Shown here: piece by piece, positions 45,596 to 59,211 of the stretch
How the letters are laid out: each line of letters opens with the position of its first letter
How positions within the stretch are numbered: the first letter of the stretch is position 1
Source of the DNA: Chiridota heheva
Lineage: Eukaryota > Echinodermata > Holothuroidea > Apodida > Chiridotidae
Reading direction: 5' to 3'
NCBI GenBank assembly: GCA_020152595.1
Contig: JAIGNY010002754.1
Location: 62,001 to 126,000, forward strand
DNA: 64,000 nt
Translations under genes and position numbers: made by a program
Notes under the pieces: generated by a model
Databases searched by the model: none
The model's input: the letters and a program-made list of their open reading frames with translations, nothing else
Told to the model about the DNA's origin: nothing

Positions 45596-48200
45596 CTGGT
45601 AAACAAACCAAGTACCCGACGTTACATGGGCAAATATGCTGGCATTCAAAGCATCACTCAACAGTCCAGCCAATAAACAAACCCGACACTACATGGGCAA
45701 ACATGTTGGCATTCATAGCATCACCCAATGGCCCAGCCAGTAAACAAACCCGATATTACATAAGCAAACATCTGGCATTCATGGCATCACTCAATGGCCC
45801 AGCCAGTAAACAAACCTAACGCTACACGGGCAAACATGCTGGCATTAATGGCGTCACCCAATGGCCCAGCCAGTAAACATACATGATGCTACACGGGCAA
45901 ACATGCTGGCATTCAAGGCATCACCCAATGGCCCAGCAAGTAAACAAACCCGATATTACATAAGCAAACATCTGGCATTCATGGCATCACTCAATGGCCC
46001 AGCCAGTAAACAAACCTGATGCTACACGGGCAAACATGCTGGCATTAATGGTGTCACCCATTGGCCCAGCCAGTAAACAAACCTGATGCTACACAGGCAA
46101 ACAAACTGGCATTCAAGGCATCACCCAATGGCCCAGCCAGTAAACAAACCCGACGCTACATGGGAAAACATACTGGCATTCATGGCATCACCCAATGGCC
46201 CAGCCAGTAAACATACATGATGCTACACGGGCAAACATGCTGGCATCACCCAATGGCCCAGCCAGTAAATAAACCTGATGCTACACTGGCAAACAAACTG
46301 GCATTCAAGGCATCACCCAATGGCCCAACCAGTAAACAAACCCGAGGCTACATGGGCAAACATGCTGGCATTCAAAGCATCACTCAACAGTCCAGCCAAT
46401 AAACAAACCCGACACTACATGGGCAAACATGTTGGCATTCATAGCATCACCCAATGGCCCAGCCAGTAAACAAACCGATATTACATAAGCAAACATCTGG
46501 CATTCATGGCATCACTCAATGGCCCAGCCAGTAAACAAACCTAACGCTACACGGGCAAACATGCTGGCATTAATGGCGTCACCCAATGGCCCAGCCAGTA
46601 AACATACATGATGCTACACGGGCAAACATGCTGGCATTCAAGGCATCACCCAATGGCCCAGCAAGTAAACAAACCCGATATTACATAAGCAAACATCTGG
46701 CATTCATGGCATCACTCAATGGCCCAGCCAGTAAACAAACCTGATGCTACACGGGCAAACATGCTGGCATTAATGGTGTCACCCATTGGCCCAGCCAGTA
46801 AACAAACCTGATGCTACACAGGCAAACAAACTGGCATTCAAGGCATCACCCAATGGCCCAGCCAGTAAACAAACCCGACGCTACATGGGAAAACATACTG
46901 GCATTCATGGCATCACCCAATGGCCCAGCCAGTAAACATACATGATGCTACACGGGCAAACATGCTGGCATTCGTGGCATCACCCAATGGCCCAGCCAGT
47001 AAACAAACCTGATGCTACACTGGCAAACAAACTGGCATTCAAGGCATCACCCAATGGCCCAACCAGTAAACAAACCCGAGGCTACATGGGCAAACATACT
47101 GGAATTCATGGCATCACCCAATGGCCCAGCCAGTAAACAAACCTGACGCTACATGGGCAAACATGCTGGCATTCAAGGCATCACCCAATGGCCCAGCCAG
47201 TAAACAAACCTGACGCCATATGGGCAAACATGCTGGCATTCAAGGCACCACCCAATGGCCCAGCCAGTAAACAAACCTGACGCTACATGGGCAAACATGC
47301 TGGCATTCATGGCATCACCCAATGGCCCAGCCAGTAAACAAACCTGACGCTACATGGGCAAACATACTGGCATTCAAGGCACCACCCAATGGCCCAGCCA
47401 GTAAACAAACCTGACGCTACATGGGCAAACATGCTGGCATTCATGGCATCACCCAATGGCCCAGCCAGTAAACAAACCTGACGCTACATGGGCAAACATG
47501 CTGGCATTCAAGGCACCACCCAATGGCCCAGCCAGTAAACAAACCTGACGCTACATGGGCAAACATGCTGGCATTCAAGGCATCAACCAATGACCCAGCC
47601 AGTAAACAAACCTGACGCTCCATGGGCAAACATGCTGGCATTCAAGGCACCACCCAATGGCCCAGCCAGTAAACAAACCTGACGCTACATGGGCAAACAT
47701 ACTGGCATTCAAGGCACCACCCAATGGCCCAGCCAGTAAACAAACCTGACGCTACATGGGCAAACATGCTGGCATTCAAGGAACCACCCAATGGCCCAGC
47801 CAGTAAACAAACCTGACGCTACATGGGCAAACATGCTGGCATTCAAGGCTTCACCCAATGGCCCAGCCAGTAAACAAACCCAACGCCACACGGGCAAACA
47901 TGCTGGCATTCATGGCATCACCCAATGGCCCAGCCAGTAAACAAACCTGACGCTACATGGGCAAACATGCTGGCATTCAAGGCATCACCCAATGGTCAGC
48001 CAGTAAACAAACCTGACGCTACACAGGCAAACATACTGGCATTCAAGGCATCACCCAATGGCCCAGCCAGTAAACAAACCTGACGCTACATGGGCAAACA
48101 TGCTGGCATTCAAGGCATCAACCAATGACCCAGCCAGTAAACAAACCTGACGCTACATGGGCAAACATGCTGGCATTCAAGGCATCACTCAATGGCCCAG
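45596..48200. repeat. Minisatellite, 66-67-bp unit, about 39 copies, with higher-order duplication
   Basis: CCAGCCAGTAAACAAACCTG, then GGGCAAACATGCTGGCATTC, then ATCACCCAATGG form the unit. A distinctive variant unit (CATCACTCAACAGTCCAGCC) occurs at about 45,651 and about 46,377. The units after each also match in order, so an 11-unit block of about 726 bp was duplicated. Confidence 0.96.
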
Positions 48201-48207
48201 CGAAAAC

Positions 48208-48282
48208 AAATGCAAATACCCAATTAGATTAACATTTTTAAAGATGCGATAAACTCTGGGTGACTTTCTAACTTTCAGTCAC
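48208..48282 (+). repeat. Shared array-end sequence, copy 2
   Basis: CCCAATTAGATTAACATTTT, then GATAAACTCTGGGTGACTTT, CTAACTTTCAGTCAC. It is about 85% like 45,208-45,283. Confidence 0.8.
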
Positions 48283-48611
48283 CTTTTTATTTAATTATAA
48301 AAATACTAATATCTCGTTACACCATTAAACAACTGTATCAGTTATAAGTTTAGTCAGATTTATGAAGGAATTTACTTATACCAAAACCAGACTGATAGTA
48401 ATATCACAACCTGACATTGTCTTGCATTTCTTATTTAAATATCAGACAAAAAAAGTGATCAATATGGTGACACAAATATCAGCTGGAAAGCGCAAGTAAC
48501 AACAATTCTATATTTACTACTTAAAAAGGTAGACTAATGCACTATACCCCATTAATGTCAGTCAAATGTGAGTCATTGACATATGAAACAGTGCGGCACA
48601 TGTACGTCATT

Positions 48612-48712
48612 GTACCAAATTGTCAGTCACCAGCGTGACTCAGGGGTGTCCAAATTGTCAGTCACCAGCGTGACTCAGGGGTGTCAGTCACCAGCGTGAC
48701 TCAGGGGTGTGA
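48612..48712. repeat. Short tandem repeat, three copies of a CAGTCACCAGCGTGACTCAG unit
   Basis: Three head-to-tail copies are seen, the first two 38 bp apart and the third 24 bp later. The unit includes the small palindrome GTCACCAGCGTGAC. Confidence 0.9.
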
Positions 48713-49220
48713 AGATTTACTTCAGACCCATTCACTTTGTACAGGTGAGTGATATGGAATAAGTCACTCCAAAAGAAATGTCAGTCACCTACGTGACTAG
48801 TCATAGGCGACATGATGAAATGACTCTCTTTAGGAGGAATGGTCCATCAATCAGTCATGCGCATTGCACATATTTCTCTATGCATATAATACACATTTAT
48901 TTTTAGGGTCAGCCAAGAACTAATCTGTTCCACTTCACTGCAAAGGAGGTGTGGCTTCAGCTCAGATGAATGACCTATTGCTGGTTGCTAGCAAGTGAAG
49001 TGTGAAGAGGCTCTCAGGTTGGAAGGTGTGGATTACCTGTGTTGTGCATGGTGTAACAATAGCTGATTGCTAGCAAATGAACTGTGAAGAGGTTCACGGT
49101 TAGGTGTGAATTACCCATGATTTGAGAAAATTGAGGGTGTCGGGTGGGAGTGGCCCCAAGAGTTAAAAGTTCTTAATGGTAAATAAACAAACTTTTGTTT
49201 CATGTTCAACAATCTTTACA
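48713..49220. repeat. Two diverged copies of a roughly 110-bp segment; otherwise no gene
   Basis: Near 48,970-49,040 and 49,055-49,125 the words GATTGCTAGCAA(A/G)TGAA, TGTGAAGAGG and GTGTG(G/A)ATTACC recur in order. Confidence 0.6.
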
Positions 49221-49239
49221 TCCCTCAAAACGTTACAAC

Positions 49240-49450
49240 CATCCCAGGCAAAAAGGCCAACATAGAGCCTTCGTGCTTATCCCCTATTTTTATGGTGCAA
49301 GCGGATGAGAGCAAATGACCCCCCTGTACAGGACACCAGTCCTTTGTAGGTTAACTCCTAGCAATGCTGGTCCTCATCTGGCAAGTGGGATAATTTGCCT
49401 TGCCCAAGGAAACATTATTTCTTATTCCGAACAGACTCCTAATTCCACCG
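49240..49450 (+). repeat. Probable interspersed repeat (CTGTACAGGACACCAGTCC type)
   Basis: The segment CCTGTACAGGACACCAGTCC, then GGTTAACTCCTAGCAATGCT, then TGCCTTGCCCAAGGAAACA has the look of a widespread invertebrate interspersed repeat. A related GATGGCACACCAGCCCATTG occurs at 51,494. Assignment to a named family is not possible here. Confidence 0.4.
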
Positions 49451-51159
49451 AGCACTGCATTCCCTAAAACACCCAAACAGATGCCGAAATTGAGCATATT
49501 AGGTTATTTTTTCATATTGACTAGAGATAACTATTACATCATCCACTTATCTTATCCAGGGACTTACTAACGATAGCAATACATAATCATTTTTTAATTT
49601 ATCTTAAAAGCACAAACAGTTTCAAAAACAAAAATTTGTTCACCAGGATAAACTTTCATTAAAGCAATTCATTATCTAGTACAGATATCAGTGAATTTAT
49701 GAGTACTGGGAAATGATAATTGCAAGTCACTTTTGAGACTTAAATTTGCTCAATAATAATGCTCAAGCTCGCAGAAAATTGTGGGTCTTCCACACAAAGA
49801 AAGAAGTGATACCTTATACGTGTATCACTTTGACAATAATCATTCAATTCTGACAAGTTTCTTATGTTAATTCTTTAGTGATGATTTTTATTTTTCAGGA
49901 ATGATTGGATCCATGTTGGTTGGTGGTTTAATTCACGGCACCTTGACAGTGTTGGTTGATTAAATTGTGCTAAAAATTATTCCACTCTTGCACATTCTGT
50001 TAAAGGCCAGAATAGCGAGCTGATGTGGATACGGTGGTCAGAAATTAACGTAAGATAATCCAATGTTTCTGATTGGTCAAAATATTTACACACTTACCGA
50101 CAAGCCAATTCATTTTCTGTGCGGGAGTAACATTACTAGTTACTGATCAGACTTATTGGTAAAGGCAGGGCTGATTTCGGGAGGGGGAGGGGGGACCTCA
50201 GCCCCCTCTGAAAATGATGAAATCTCTATCAAATCAATTGACTGCAATTTGAAATTTGTAAAATAACCAAAATGAAATATCACAAAGGCAATGCTACTCA
50301 TTCCTGTTGTGACTAATGCCATATTCTATGAAGCATTCGATTACAAACTAAATGTAAGAACTTTATAGCTATAGGTAGATATCTCAGATTACTGTTCCAT
50401 TTGCATCAAGTAAATCTTACCGGGGCACATTGTGCTCTGGACTTCTCTTTGTGAGCCCCCCTTGTTAAATTTTTTTTTAGAAATCAGCCCTGGTTACCTT
50501 GAAGGTCAAGCAATTCTTTCGAGATGAGATTCCATCATTAATATATCCATAACAAAAGATTAAATGTTTATTTTTGTTTTCTTTCTTACTGCTTAATGTT
50601 TTTTCATTCCTGTTTCAAATATGCTTCTTGCAAACAAAAATCATAAGTCCTCTTGCTGTGGTCATAATTAATTGTGATTGTAAGGATACGGGGAGTTTCC
50701 TAGAGGACAGGGGAAATCCCCTCTAAATTCCCCCAAACTGGAATTCTATATTCAAGTAATAAGATGAAGAAGACCACATATTTTATCATCAATTTCTCAG
50801 ATTATCAATACTATTTGATGATGTCATTCAGATCCTCGTAACGTTTGACATAATTGATGAGCTGCACTAAAATGCTTATTACGTAAAAAATTGATTCCCG
50901 GCACACAATCAATTCAAATAACCAGGGCATCATCAAAATAAGACTGTAAAAGAAATTTTAATTGAAATATCAGCTCGATTAAAATCAATCTATTGAGGGT
51001 TGCAACATACAGTATTTATGTCATTAACGATGCATGCTTGTGTACGATTTCAAGTTGTTTTTCAAAGATATGATGCACAATTTCCCATATCCATTAAGTG
51101 TATGTAAAACATGTATTCATTTTTAACGTTGAAAATGTTTTGCTCTATCGAGATAGAAG
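49451..51159. other. No gene seen; one LINE-like tail stub near 49,912-49,965
   Basis: The minus strand at 49,912-49,965 reads CAAGGTGCCGTGAATTAAAC then CACCAACCAAC, resembling other LINE tails in the window. The remainder is AT-rich with a G-rich patch near 50,180. Confidence 0.4.
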
Positions 51160-51169
51160 GGCAGTTGGA

Positions 51170-51376
51170 ATTAGCAATGTGGTAGTCAAATGCATTGTAT
51201 GGTGTATTGAATAAGCAATGTGGTAGTCAAATGCATTGTATGGTGTATTGAATAAGCAATGTGGTAGTCAAATGCATTGTATGGTGTATTGAATAAGCAA
51301 TGTGGTAGTCAAATGCATTGTATGGTGTATTGAATAAGCAATGTGGTAGTCAAATGCATTGTATGGTGTATTGAAA
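51170..51376. repeat. Minisatellite, 41-bp unit, five virtually identical copies
   Basis: GCAATGTGGTAGTCAAATGC followed by ATTGTATGGTGTATTGAATAA is repeated five times without visible change except at the ends. It is the youngest-looking array of the window. Confidence 0.97.
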
Positions 51377-51489
51377 AACAGCCAGCAGTGGGATAATTTG
51401 GGGTTAAATCCCATCAAGCCTGGGGCTTATAGAGCCCGGTGCTTAGATGCAGTTTCCAGGGTGCTACATGGATGAGTACTTTCGACTCC

Positions 51490-52200
51490 CCTGGATGGCA
51501 CACCAGCCCATTGCAGCCAAGGGTGTACTGACCAAAATCATTCCACGGATCTAGGACCAGCCCATCGCAGCCAGGGGTGGACTGACCAAAATCATTCCAC
51601 CGATCCAGGAACAGCCCATCGCAGCTAGGGGTGTACTGACCAAAATCATTCCACCAATCCAGGACCAGCCCATCGCAGCCATGAATGGACTGACCAAATC
51701 ATTCCACGGATCTAGGACCAGCCCATCGAAGCCAGGGGTGGACTGACCAAAATCATTCCACCGATCCAGGACCAGCCCATCGCAGCCAGGGGTGGACTGA
51801 CCAAAATCATTCCACCGATCCAGGAACAGCCCATCGCAGCCAGGGGTGTACTGACCAAAATCATTCCACGGATCTAGGACCAGCCCATTGAAGCCAGGGG
51901 TGGACTGACCAAAATCATTCCACCGATCCAGGACCAGCCCATCGCAGCCAGGGGTGGACTGGTCAAAATCATTCCACCTAACCAGGACCAGCCCATAGCA
52001 GCCAGGGGCAGACTAGCCAAAAATCAATTCACCAATCCAGGACCAGCCATCGCAGCCAAGGGCAGACTAGCCAAAATCATTCCACCTGTCCAGGACCAGC
52101 CCATTGCAGCCAGGGGCGGACTGGCCAAAATCTTCCCACCATTCCAGGACCAGCTTTTCGCAGCCAGGGGCAGACTAGCCAAAATCATTCCACTGATCCG
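51490..52200. repeat. Minisatellite, 54-bp unit, about 12-13 copies
   Basis: Units of ACCAGCCCATCGCAGCCAGG, then GGTGGACTGACCAAAATCAT, TCCACCGATCC. The first unit (51,494) is preceded by CTGGATGGCACACCAGCCCA, so the array grew from a dispersed-repeat sequence. Confidence 0.95.
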
Positions 52201-52496
52201 GGTGCAGGACTGTCCTCCAATTTGAGTGAAGACCAATGCAGTCCACATTATATTCCTTTACACTATGGTTAAACAAAACGGTTGGTCTTTAAATTCCAAT
52301 CTACCATATAAAGTAAGTTGGGAAAAATTATTTTTAATTAAATCGTTTATCTATACTTTGTAAGTAAACAACATCAATTTTATTGGGAGTGTGTGAAATC
52401 ACTTTTCAATTAAATAGCAGAAATTCATTTAAAACTTAATTTTTGTGTTGAAATAGTGAAAGCTTAAATGGAACAAGATATATTGGCTTCTTTCAT
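52201..52496. other. Spacer, no gene seen
   Basis: AT-rich unique sequence between two arrays. Confidence 0.5.
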
Positions 52497-55400
52497 GCCC
52501 TAGCTCCTCTATCATATAAAGATGTCCTAGCTCCTCTATCATATAAAGATGCCCTAGCTCCTCTATCATATGAAGATGCCCTACAGTAGGCTGTCTATCA
52601 TATAAAGATGCCCTAGGTCCTCTATCATATAAAGATGCCCTAGCTCCTCTATCATATAAAGATGCACTAGCTCCTCTATAATATAAAGATGCCCCAGCTC
52701 CTCTATCATATAAAGATGCCCTAGCTCCTCTATCATATAAAGATGCCCTAGCTCCTCTATCATACAAAGATGCCCTACCTCCTCTATCATATAAAGATGC
52801 CCTAGCTTCTCTATCATATAAAGATGCCCTAGCTCCTCTATCATATGAAGATGCCCTAGCTCCTCTATCATATAAAGATGCCACAACTCCTCTATAATAT
52901 AAAGATGCCCTACCTCCTCTATCATATAAAGATGCCCTAGCTTCTCTATCATATAAAGATGCCCTAGCTCCTCTATCATATAAAGATGCCCTAGCTCCTC
53001 TATCATATGAAGATGCCCTACCTCCTCTATCATATGAAGATGCCCTACCTCCTCTATCATACAAAGATGCCCTAGCTCCTCTATCATATAAAGATGCCCT
53101 AGCTCCTCTATCATATAAAGATGCCCTAGCTCCTCTATCATATAAAGATGCCCTAGCTCCTCTATCATATAAAGATGCCCTAGCTCCTCTATCATATGAA
53201 GATGTCATAGCTCCTCTATCATATGAAGATGCCCTAGCTCCTCTATCATATAAAGATGCCCTAGCTCCTCTATCATATAAAGATGCCCTAGCTCCTCTAT
53301 CATATAAAGATGCCCTAGCTCCTCTATCATATAAAGATGCCTAGCTCCTCTATCATATAAAGATGCCCTAGCTGCTCTATCATACAAAGATGCCCTACCT
53401 CCTCTATCATACAAAGATGCCCTACCTCCTCTATCATATAAAGATGCCCTAGCTCCTCTATCATATAAAGATGCCCTAGCTCCTCTATCATATAAAGATG
53501 CCCTAGCTCCTCTATCATACAAAGATGCCCTACCTCCTCTATCATATAAAGATGCCCTAGCTCCTCTATCATATAAAGATGCCCTAGCTCCTCTATCATA
53601 TAAAGATCCCCTAGCTCCTCTATCATATAAAGATGCCCTAGCTCCTCTATCATACAAAGATGCCCTACCTCCTCTATCATATAAAGATGCCCTAGCTCCT
53701 CTATCATACATAGATGCCCTAGCTCCTCTATCATATGAAGATGCCCTAGCTCCTCCATCATATAAAGATGCCCTAGCTCCTCTATCATATATAGATGCCC
53801 TAGCTCCTCCATCATATAAAGATGCCCTAGCTCCTCTATCATATAAAGATGCCCTAGCTCCTCTATCATATAAAGATGCCCTAGCTCCTCTATCATATAA
53901 AGATGCCCTAGCTCCTCTATCATAGAAGATGCCCTAGCTCCTCTATCATATAAAGATGCCATAACTCCTCTATAATATAAACATGCCCTAGCTCCTCTAT
54001 CATATAAAGATGCCCTAGCTCCTCTATCATATGAAGATGCCCTAGCTCCTCTATCATATGAAGATGCCCTAGCTCCTCTATCATATAAAGATGCCACAAC
54101 TCCTCTATAATATAAAGATGCCCTACCTCCTCTATCATATGAAGATGCCCTAGCTCCTCTATCATATAAAGATGCCCCAGCTCCTCTATCATATGAAGAT
54201 GCCCTAGCTCCTCTATCATATGAAGATGCCCTACCTCCTCTATCATATGAAGATGCCCTAGCTCCTCTATCATATAAAGATGCCCTAGCTCCTCTATCAT
54301 ATAAAGATGCCACAACTCCTCTATAATATAAAGATGCCCTAGCTCCTCTATCATATAAAGATGACCTAGCTCCTCTATCATATATAGATGCCCTAGCTCC
54401 TCTATCATATAAAGATGCCCTAGCTCCTCTATCATATAAAGATGCCCTAGCTCCTCTATCATATGAAGATGCCCTAGCTCCTCTATCATATAAAGATGCC
54501 CTAGCTCCTCTATCATATATAGATGCCCTAGCTCCTCTATCATATAAAGATGCCCTAGCTCCTCTATCATATGAAGATGCCCTAGCTCCTCTATCATATA
54601 AAGATGCCCTAGCTCCTCTATCATATAAAGATGCACTAGCTCCTCTATCATATAAAGATGCCATAACTCCTCTATCATATAAAGATGCCCTAGCTCCTCT
54701 ATCATATAAAGATGCCCTAGCTCCTCTATCATATAAAGATGCCATAGCTCCTCTATCATATGAAGATGCCCTAGCTCCTCTATCATATGAAGATGCCCTA
54801 GCTCCTCTATCATATAAAGATGCCCTAGCTCCTCTATCATATAAAGATGCCCTAGCTCCTCTATCATATAGTGATGCCCTAGCTCCTCTATCATATAAAG
54901 ATGCCCTAGCTCCTCTATCATATGAAGATGCCCTAGCTCCTCTATCATATGAAGATGCCCCAGCTCCTCTATCATATGAAGATGCCCTAGCTCCTCTATC
55001 ATATCAAGATGCCCTACCTCCTCTATCATATAAAGATGCCCTAGCTCCTCTATCATATAAAGATGCCCTACCTCCTCTATCATATGAAGATGCCCTAGCT
55101 CCTCTATCATATAAAGATGCCCCAGCTCCTCTATCATATGAAGATGCCCTAGCTCCTCTATCATATGAAGATGCCCTACCTCCTCTATCATATGAAGATG
55201 CCCTAGCTCCTCTATCATATAAAGATGCCCTAGCTCCTCTATCATATAAAGATGCCACAACTCCTCTATAATATAAAGATGCCCTACCTCCTCTATCATA
55301 TAAAGATGCCCTAGCTCCTCTATCATATATACATGCCCTAGCTCCTCTATCATATAAAGATGCCCTAGCTCCTCTATCATATGAAGATGCCCTAGCTCCT

Positions 55401-58400
55401 CTATCATATAAAGATGCCCCAGCTCCTCTATCATATGAAGATGCCCTAGCTCCTCTATCATATAAAGATGCCCTAGCTCCTCTATCATATGAAGATGCCC
55501 TAGCTCCTCTATCATATTAATATGCCCTAGCTCCTCTATCATATAAAGATGCCCTAGCTCCTCTATCATATAAAGATGCCCTAGCTTCTCTATCATATAA
55601 AGATGCCCTAGCTCCTCTATCATATAAAGATGCCCTAGCTCCTCTATCATATGAAGATGCCCTAGCTCCTCTATCATATAAAGATGCCCTACCTCCTCTA
55701 TCATATAAAGATGCCCTAGCTCCTCTATCATATAAAGATGCCCTAGCTCCTCTATCATATAAAGATGCCCTAGCTCCTCTATCATATGAAGATGCCCTAG
55801 CTCCTCTATCATATAAAGATGCCCTACCTCCTCTATCATATAAAGATGCCCTAGCTCCTCTATTATATAAAGATGCCCTAGCTTTTCTATCATATAAAGA
55901 TGCACTAGCTCCTCTATCATATAAAGATGCCCTAGCTCCTCTATCACATAAAGATGCACTAGCTCCTCTATCATATAAAGATGCCCTAGCTCCTCTATCA
56001 CATAAAGATGCACTAGCTCCTCTATCATATAAAGATGCACTAGCTCCTCTATCATATAAAGATGCCCTAGCTCCTCTATCATATAAAGATGCACTAGCTC
56101 CTCTATCATATAAAGATGCCCTAGCTCCTCTATCATATGAAGATGCCCTAGCTCCTCTATCATATAAAGATGCCATAACTCCTCTATCATATAAAGATGC
56201 CCTAGCTCCTCTGTCATATAAAGATGCACTAGCTCCTCTATCATATAAAGATGCCCTAGCTCCTCTATCATATAAAGATGCCCTAGCTCCTCTATCATAT
56301 AAAGATGCACTAGCTCCTCTATCATATAAAGATGCCCTAGCTCCTCTATCATATGAAGATGCCCTAGCTCCTCTATCATATAAAGATGCCATAACTCCTC
56401 TATAATACAAAGATGCCCTACCTCCTCTATCATATAAAGATGCCCTAGCTCATCTATCATATAAAGATGCCCTAGCTCCTCTATCATATAAAGATGCCCT
56501 AGCTCCTCTATCATATGAAGATGCCCTAGCTCCTCTATCATATAAAGATGCCATAACTCCTCTATAATACAAAGATGCCCTACCTCCTCTATCATATAAA
56601 GATGCCCTAGCTCCTCTATCATATAAAGATGCCCTAGCTCCTCTATCATATAAAGATGCCCTAGCTCCTCTATCATATAAAGATGCACTAGCTCCTCTAT
56701 CATATACAGATGCCCTAGCTCCTCTATCATATGAAGATGCCCTAGCTCCTCTATCATATAAAGATGCCATAACTCCTCTATCATATAAAGATGCCCTAGC
56801 TCCTCTGTCATATAAAGATGCACTAGCTCCTCTATCATATAAAGATGCCCTAGCTCCTCTATCATATATAGATGCCCTAGCTCCTCTATCATATAAAGAT
56901 GCCCTAGCTCCTCTATCATATGAAGATGCCCTAGCTCCTCTATCATATAAAGATGCCCTAGCTGCTCTATCATATAAAGATGCCCTAGCTCCTCTATCAT
57001 ATAAAGATGCCCTACCTCCTCTATCATATGAAGATGCCCTAGCTCCTCTGTCATATAAAGATGCCCTAGCTCCTCTATCATATAAAGATGCCCTACCTCC
57101 TCTGTCATATAAAGATGCCCTACCTCCTCTATCATATAAAGATGCCCTAGCTCCTCTATCATATAAAGATGCCCTACCTCCTCTATCATATGAAGATGCC
57201 CTAGCTCCTCTGTCATATAAAGATGCCCTAGCTCCTCTATCATATAAAGATGCCCTAGCTCCTCTATCATATAAAGATGTCCTAGCTCCTCTATCATATA
57301 AAGATGCACTAGCTCCTCTATCATATAAAGATGCCCTACCTCCTCTATCATATGAAGATGTCATAGCTCCTCTATCATATAAAGATGCCCTAGCTCCTCT
57401 GTCATATGAAGATGCCCTAGCTCCTCTATCATATGAAGATGCCCTAGCTCCTCTATCATATGAAGATGCCCTACCTCCTCTATCATATGAAGATGCCCTA
57501 GCTCCTCTATCATATAAAGATGCCCTAGCTCCTCTATCATATAAAGATGCCCTAGCTCCTCTATCATATAAAGATGCCCTAGCTCCTCTATCATATAAAG
57601 ATGCCCTAGCTCCTCTATCATATAAAGATGCCCTAGCTCCACTATCATATAAAGATGCCCTAGCTCCTCTATCATATGAAGATGCCCTAGCTCCTCTATC
57701 ATATAAAGATGCCACAACTCCTCTATAATATAAAGATGCCCTACCTCCTCTATCATATGAAGATGCCCCAGCTCCTCTATCATATGAAGATGCCCTAGCT
57801 CCTCTATCATATAAAGATGCCCTAGCTCCACTATCATATAAAGATGCCCTACCTCCTCTATCATATAAAGATGCCCCAGCTCCTCTATCATATAAAGATG
57901 CCCTACCTCCTCTATCATATGAAGATGTCATAGCTCCTCTATCATATAAAGATGTCCTAGCTCCTCTATCATATAAAGATGCCCTAGCTCCTCTATCATA
58001 TAAAGATGCCCTACCTCCTCTATCATATGAAGATGTCATAGCTCCTCTATCATATAAAGATGCCCTAGCTCCTCTGTCATATGAAGATGCCCTAGCTCCT
58101 CTATCATATGAAGATGCCCTAGCTCCTCTATCATATGAAGATGCCCTACCTCCTCTATCATATGAAGATGCCCTAGCTCCTCTATCATATGAAGATGCCC
58201 TAGCTCCTCTATCATATAAAGATGCCACAACTCCTCTATAATATAAAGATGCCCTACCTCCTCTATCATATAAAGATGCCCCAGCTCCTCTATCATATAA
58301 AGATGCCCTAGCTCCTCTATCATATAAAGATGCCCTAGCTCCTCTATCATATAAAGATGCCCTACCTCCTCTATCATATGAAGATGCCCTAGCTCCTCTA

Positions 58401-58913
58401 TCATATGAAGATGCCCTAGCTCCTCTATCATATAAAGATGCCACAACTCCTCTATAATATAAAGATGCCCTACCTCCTCTATCATATAAAGATAGCTCCT
58501 CTATCATATAAAGATGCCCTAGCTCCTCTATCATATGAAGATGCCCTACCTCCTCTATCATATAAAGATGCCCTAGCTCCTCTATCATATAAAGATGCCC
58601 TAGCTCCTCTATCATATGAAGATGCCCTACCTCCTCTATCATATAAAGATGCCCTAGCTCCTCTATCATATAAAAATGCACTAGCTCCTCTATCATATAA
58701 AGATGCACTAGCTCCTCTATCATATAAAGATGCCCTAGCTCCTCTATCATATAAAAATGCACTAGCTCCTCTATCATATAAAGATGCCCTAGCTCCTCTA
58801 TCATATGAAGATGCCCTACCTCCTCTATCATATAAAGATGCCCTAGCTCCTCTATCATATAAAAATGCACTAGCTCCTCTGTCATATAAAGATGCACTAG
58901 CTCCTCTATCAAT
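52497..58913. repeat. Giant minisatellite, 27-bp unit, about 237 copies
   Basis: GCTCCTCTATCATATAAAGA followed by TGCCCTA is repeated for 6.4 kb. Recurrent variants are TATGAAG for TATAAAG, CCTACC for CCTAGC, GATGTCATAG, and CCACAACTCCTCTATAATAT. The distinctive TGTCATAGCTCC unit at 57,361 recurs with its neighbours at 58,036, 675 bp or 25 units away. Two minus frames and one plus frame lack stops in the unit, which produces open frames of more than 1,000 codons (HLYMIEELG, ARASLYDRG, APLSYKDAL repeats). I see no start, splice or flanking signal making these genes. Confidence 0.97.
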
Positions 58914-59211
58914 ATTTTATGCAAATTTGTAATGTATAAATGGGCATATCTCTGTATTGTCTAATGTACATCCTTGTTTTTAATCATGCACCACAAGTGT
59001 TTGAAGCAGAGTGGCTGTACTAAGCAACATCCCGATCAACAAAGAAAGTTAATGGCTTAAATTCAATTTGGCATATCGTGAAGTTGAATTAAATCAGACG
59101 GGTGTAAATCGGGCAAAAATCTTCAATATTTTATAAAAAGTCAATTGAAGGTTCATAAAGTTAGTCCAATTTGTTAAAAGGTATTTAAAATATTTGAAGC
59201 CCAAAGCCAAC
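58914..59211. other. Spacer, no gene seen
   Basis: AT-rich sequence between two arrays. Confidence 0.5.

Noticed and set aside
53920-57351. Open frame of 1,143 codons on the minus strand (HLYMIEELG repeats) and its companions
   Set aside because: The 27-bp unit has no stop in two minus frames and one plus frame, so long frames are automatic. No splice sites, start context or unique flanks support a protein.
52497-58913. TATAAAG in each unit read as promoters
   Set aside because: The motif is part of the repeat unit. No initiator, downstream gene or transcription evidence accompanies it.
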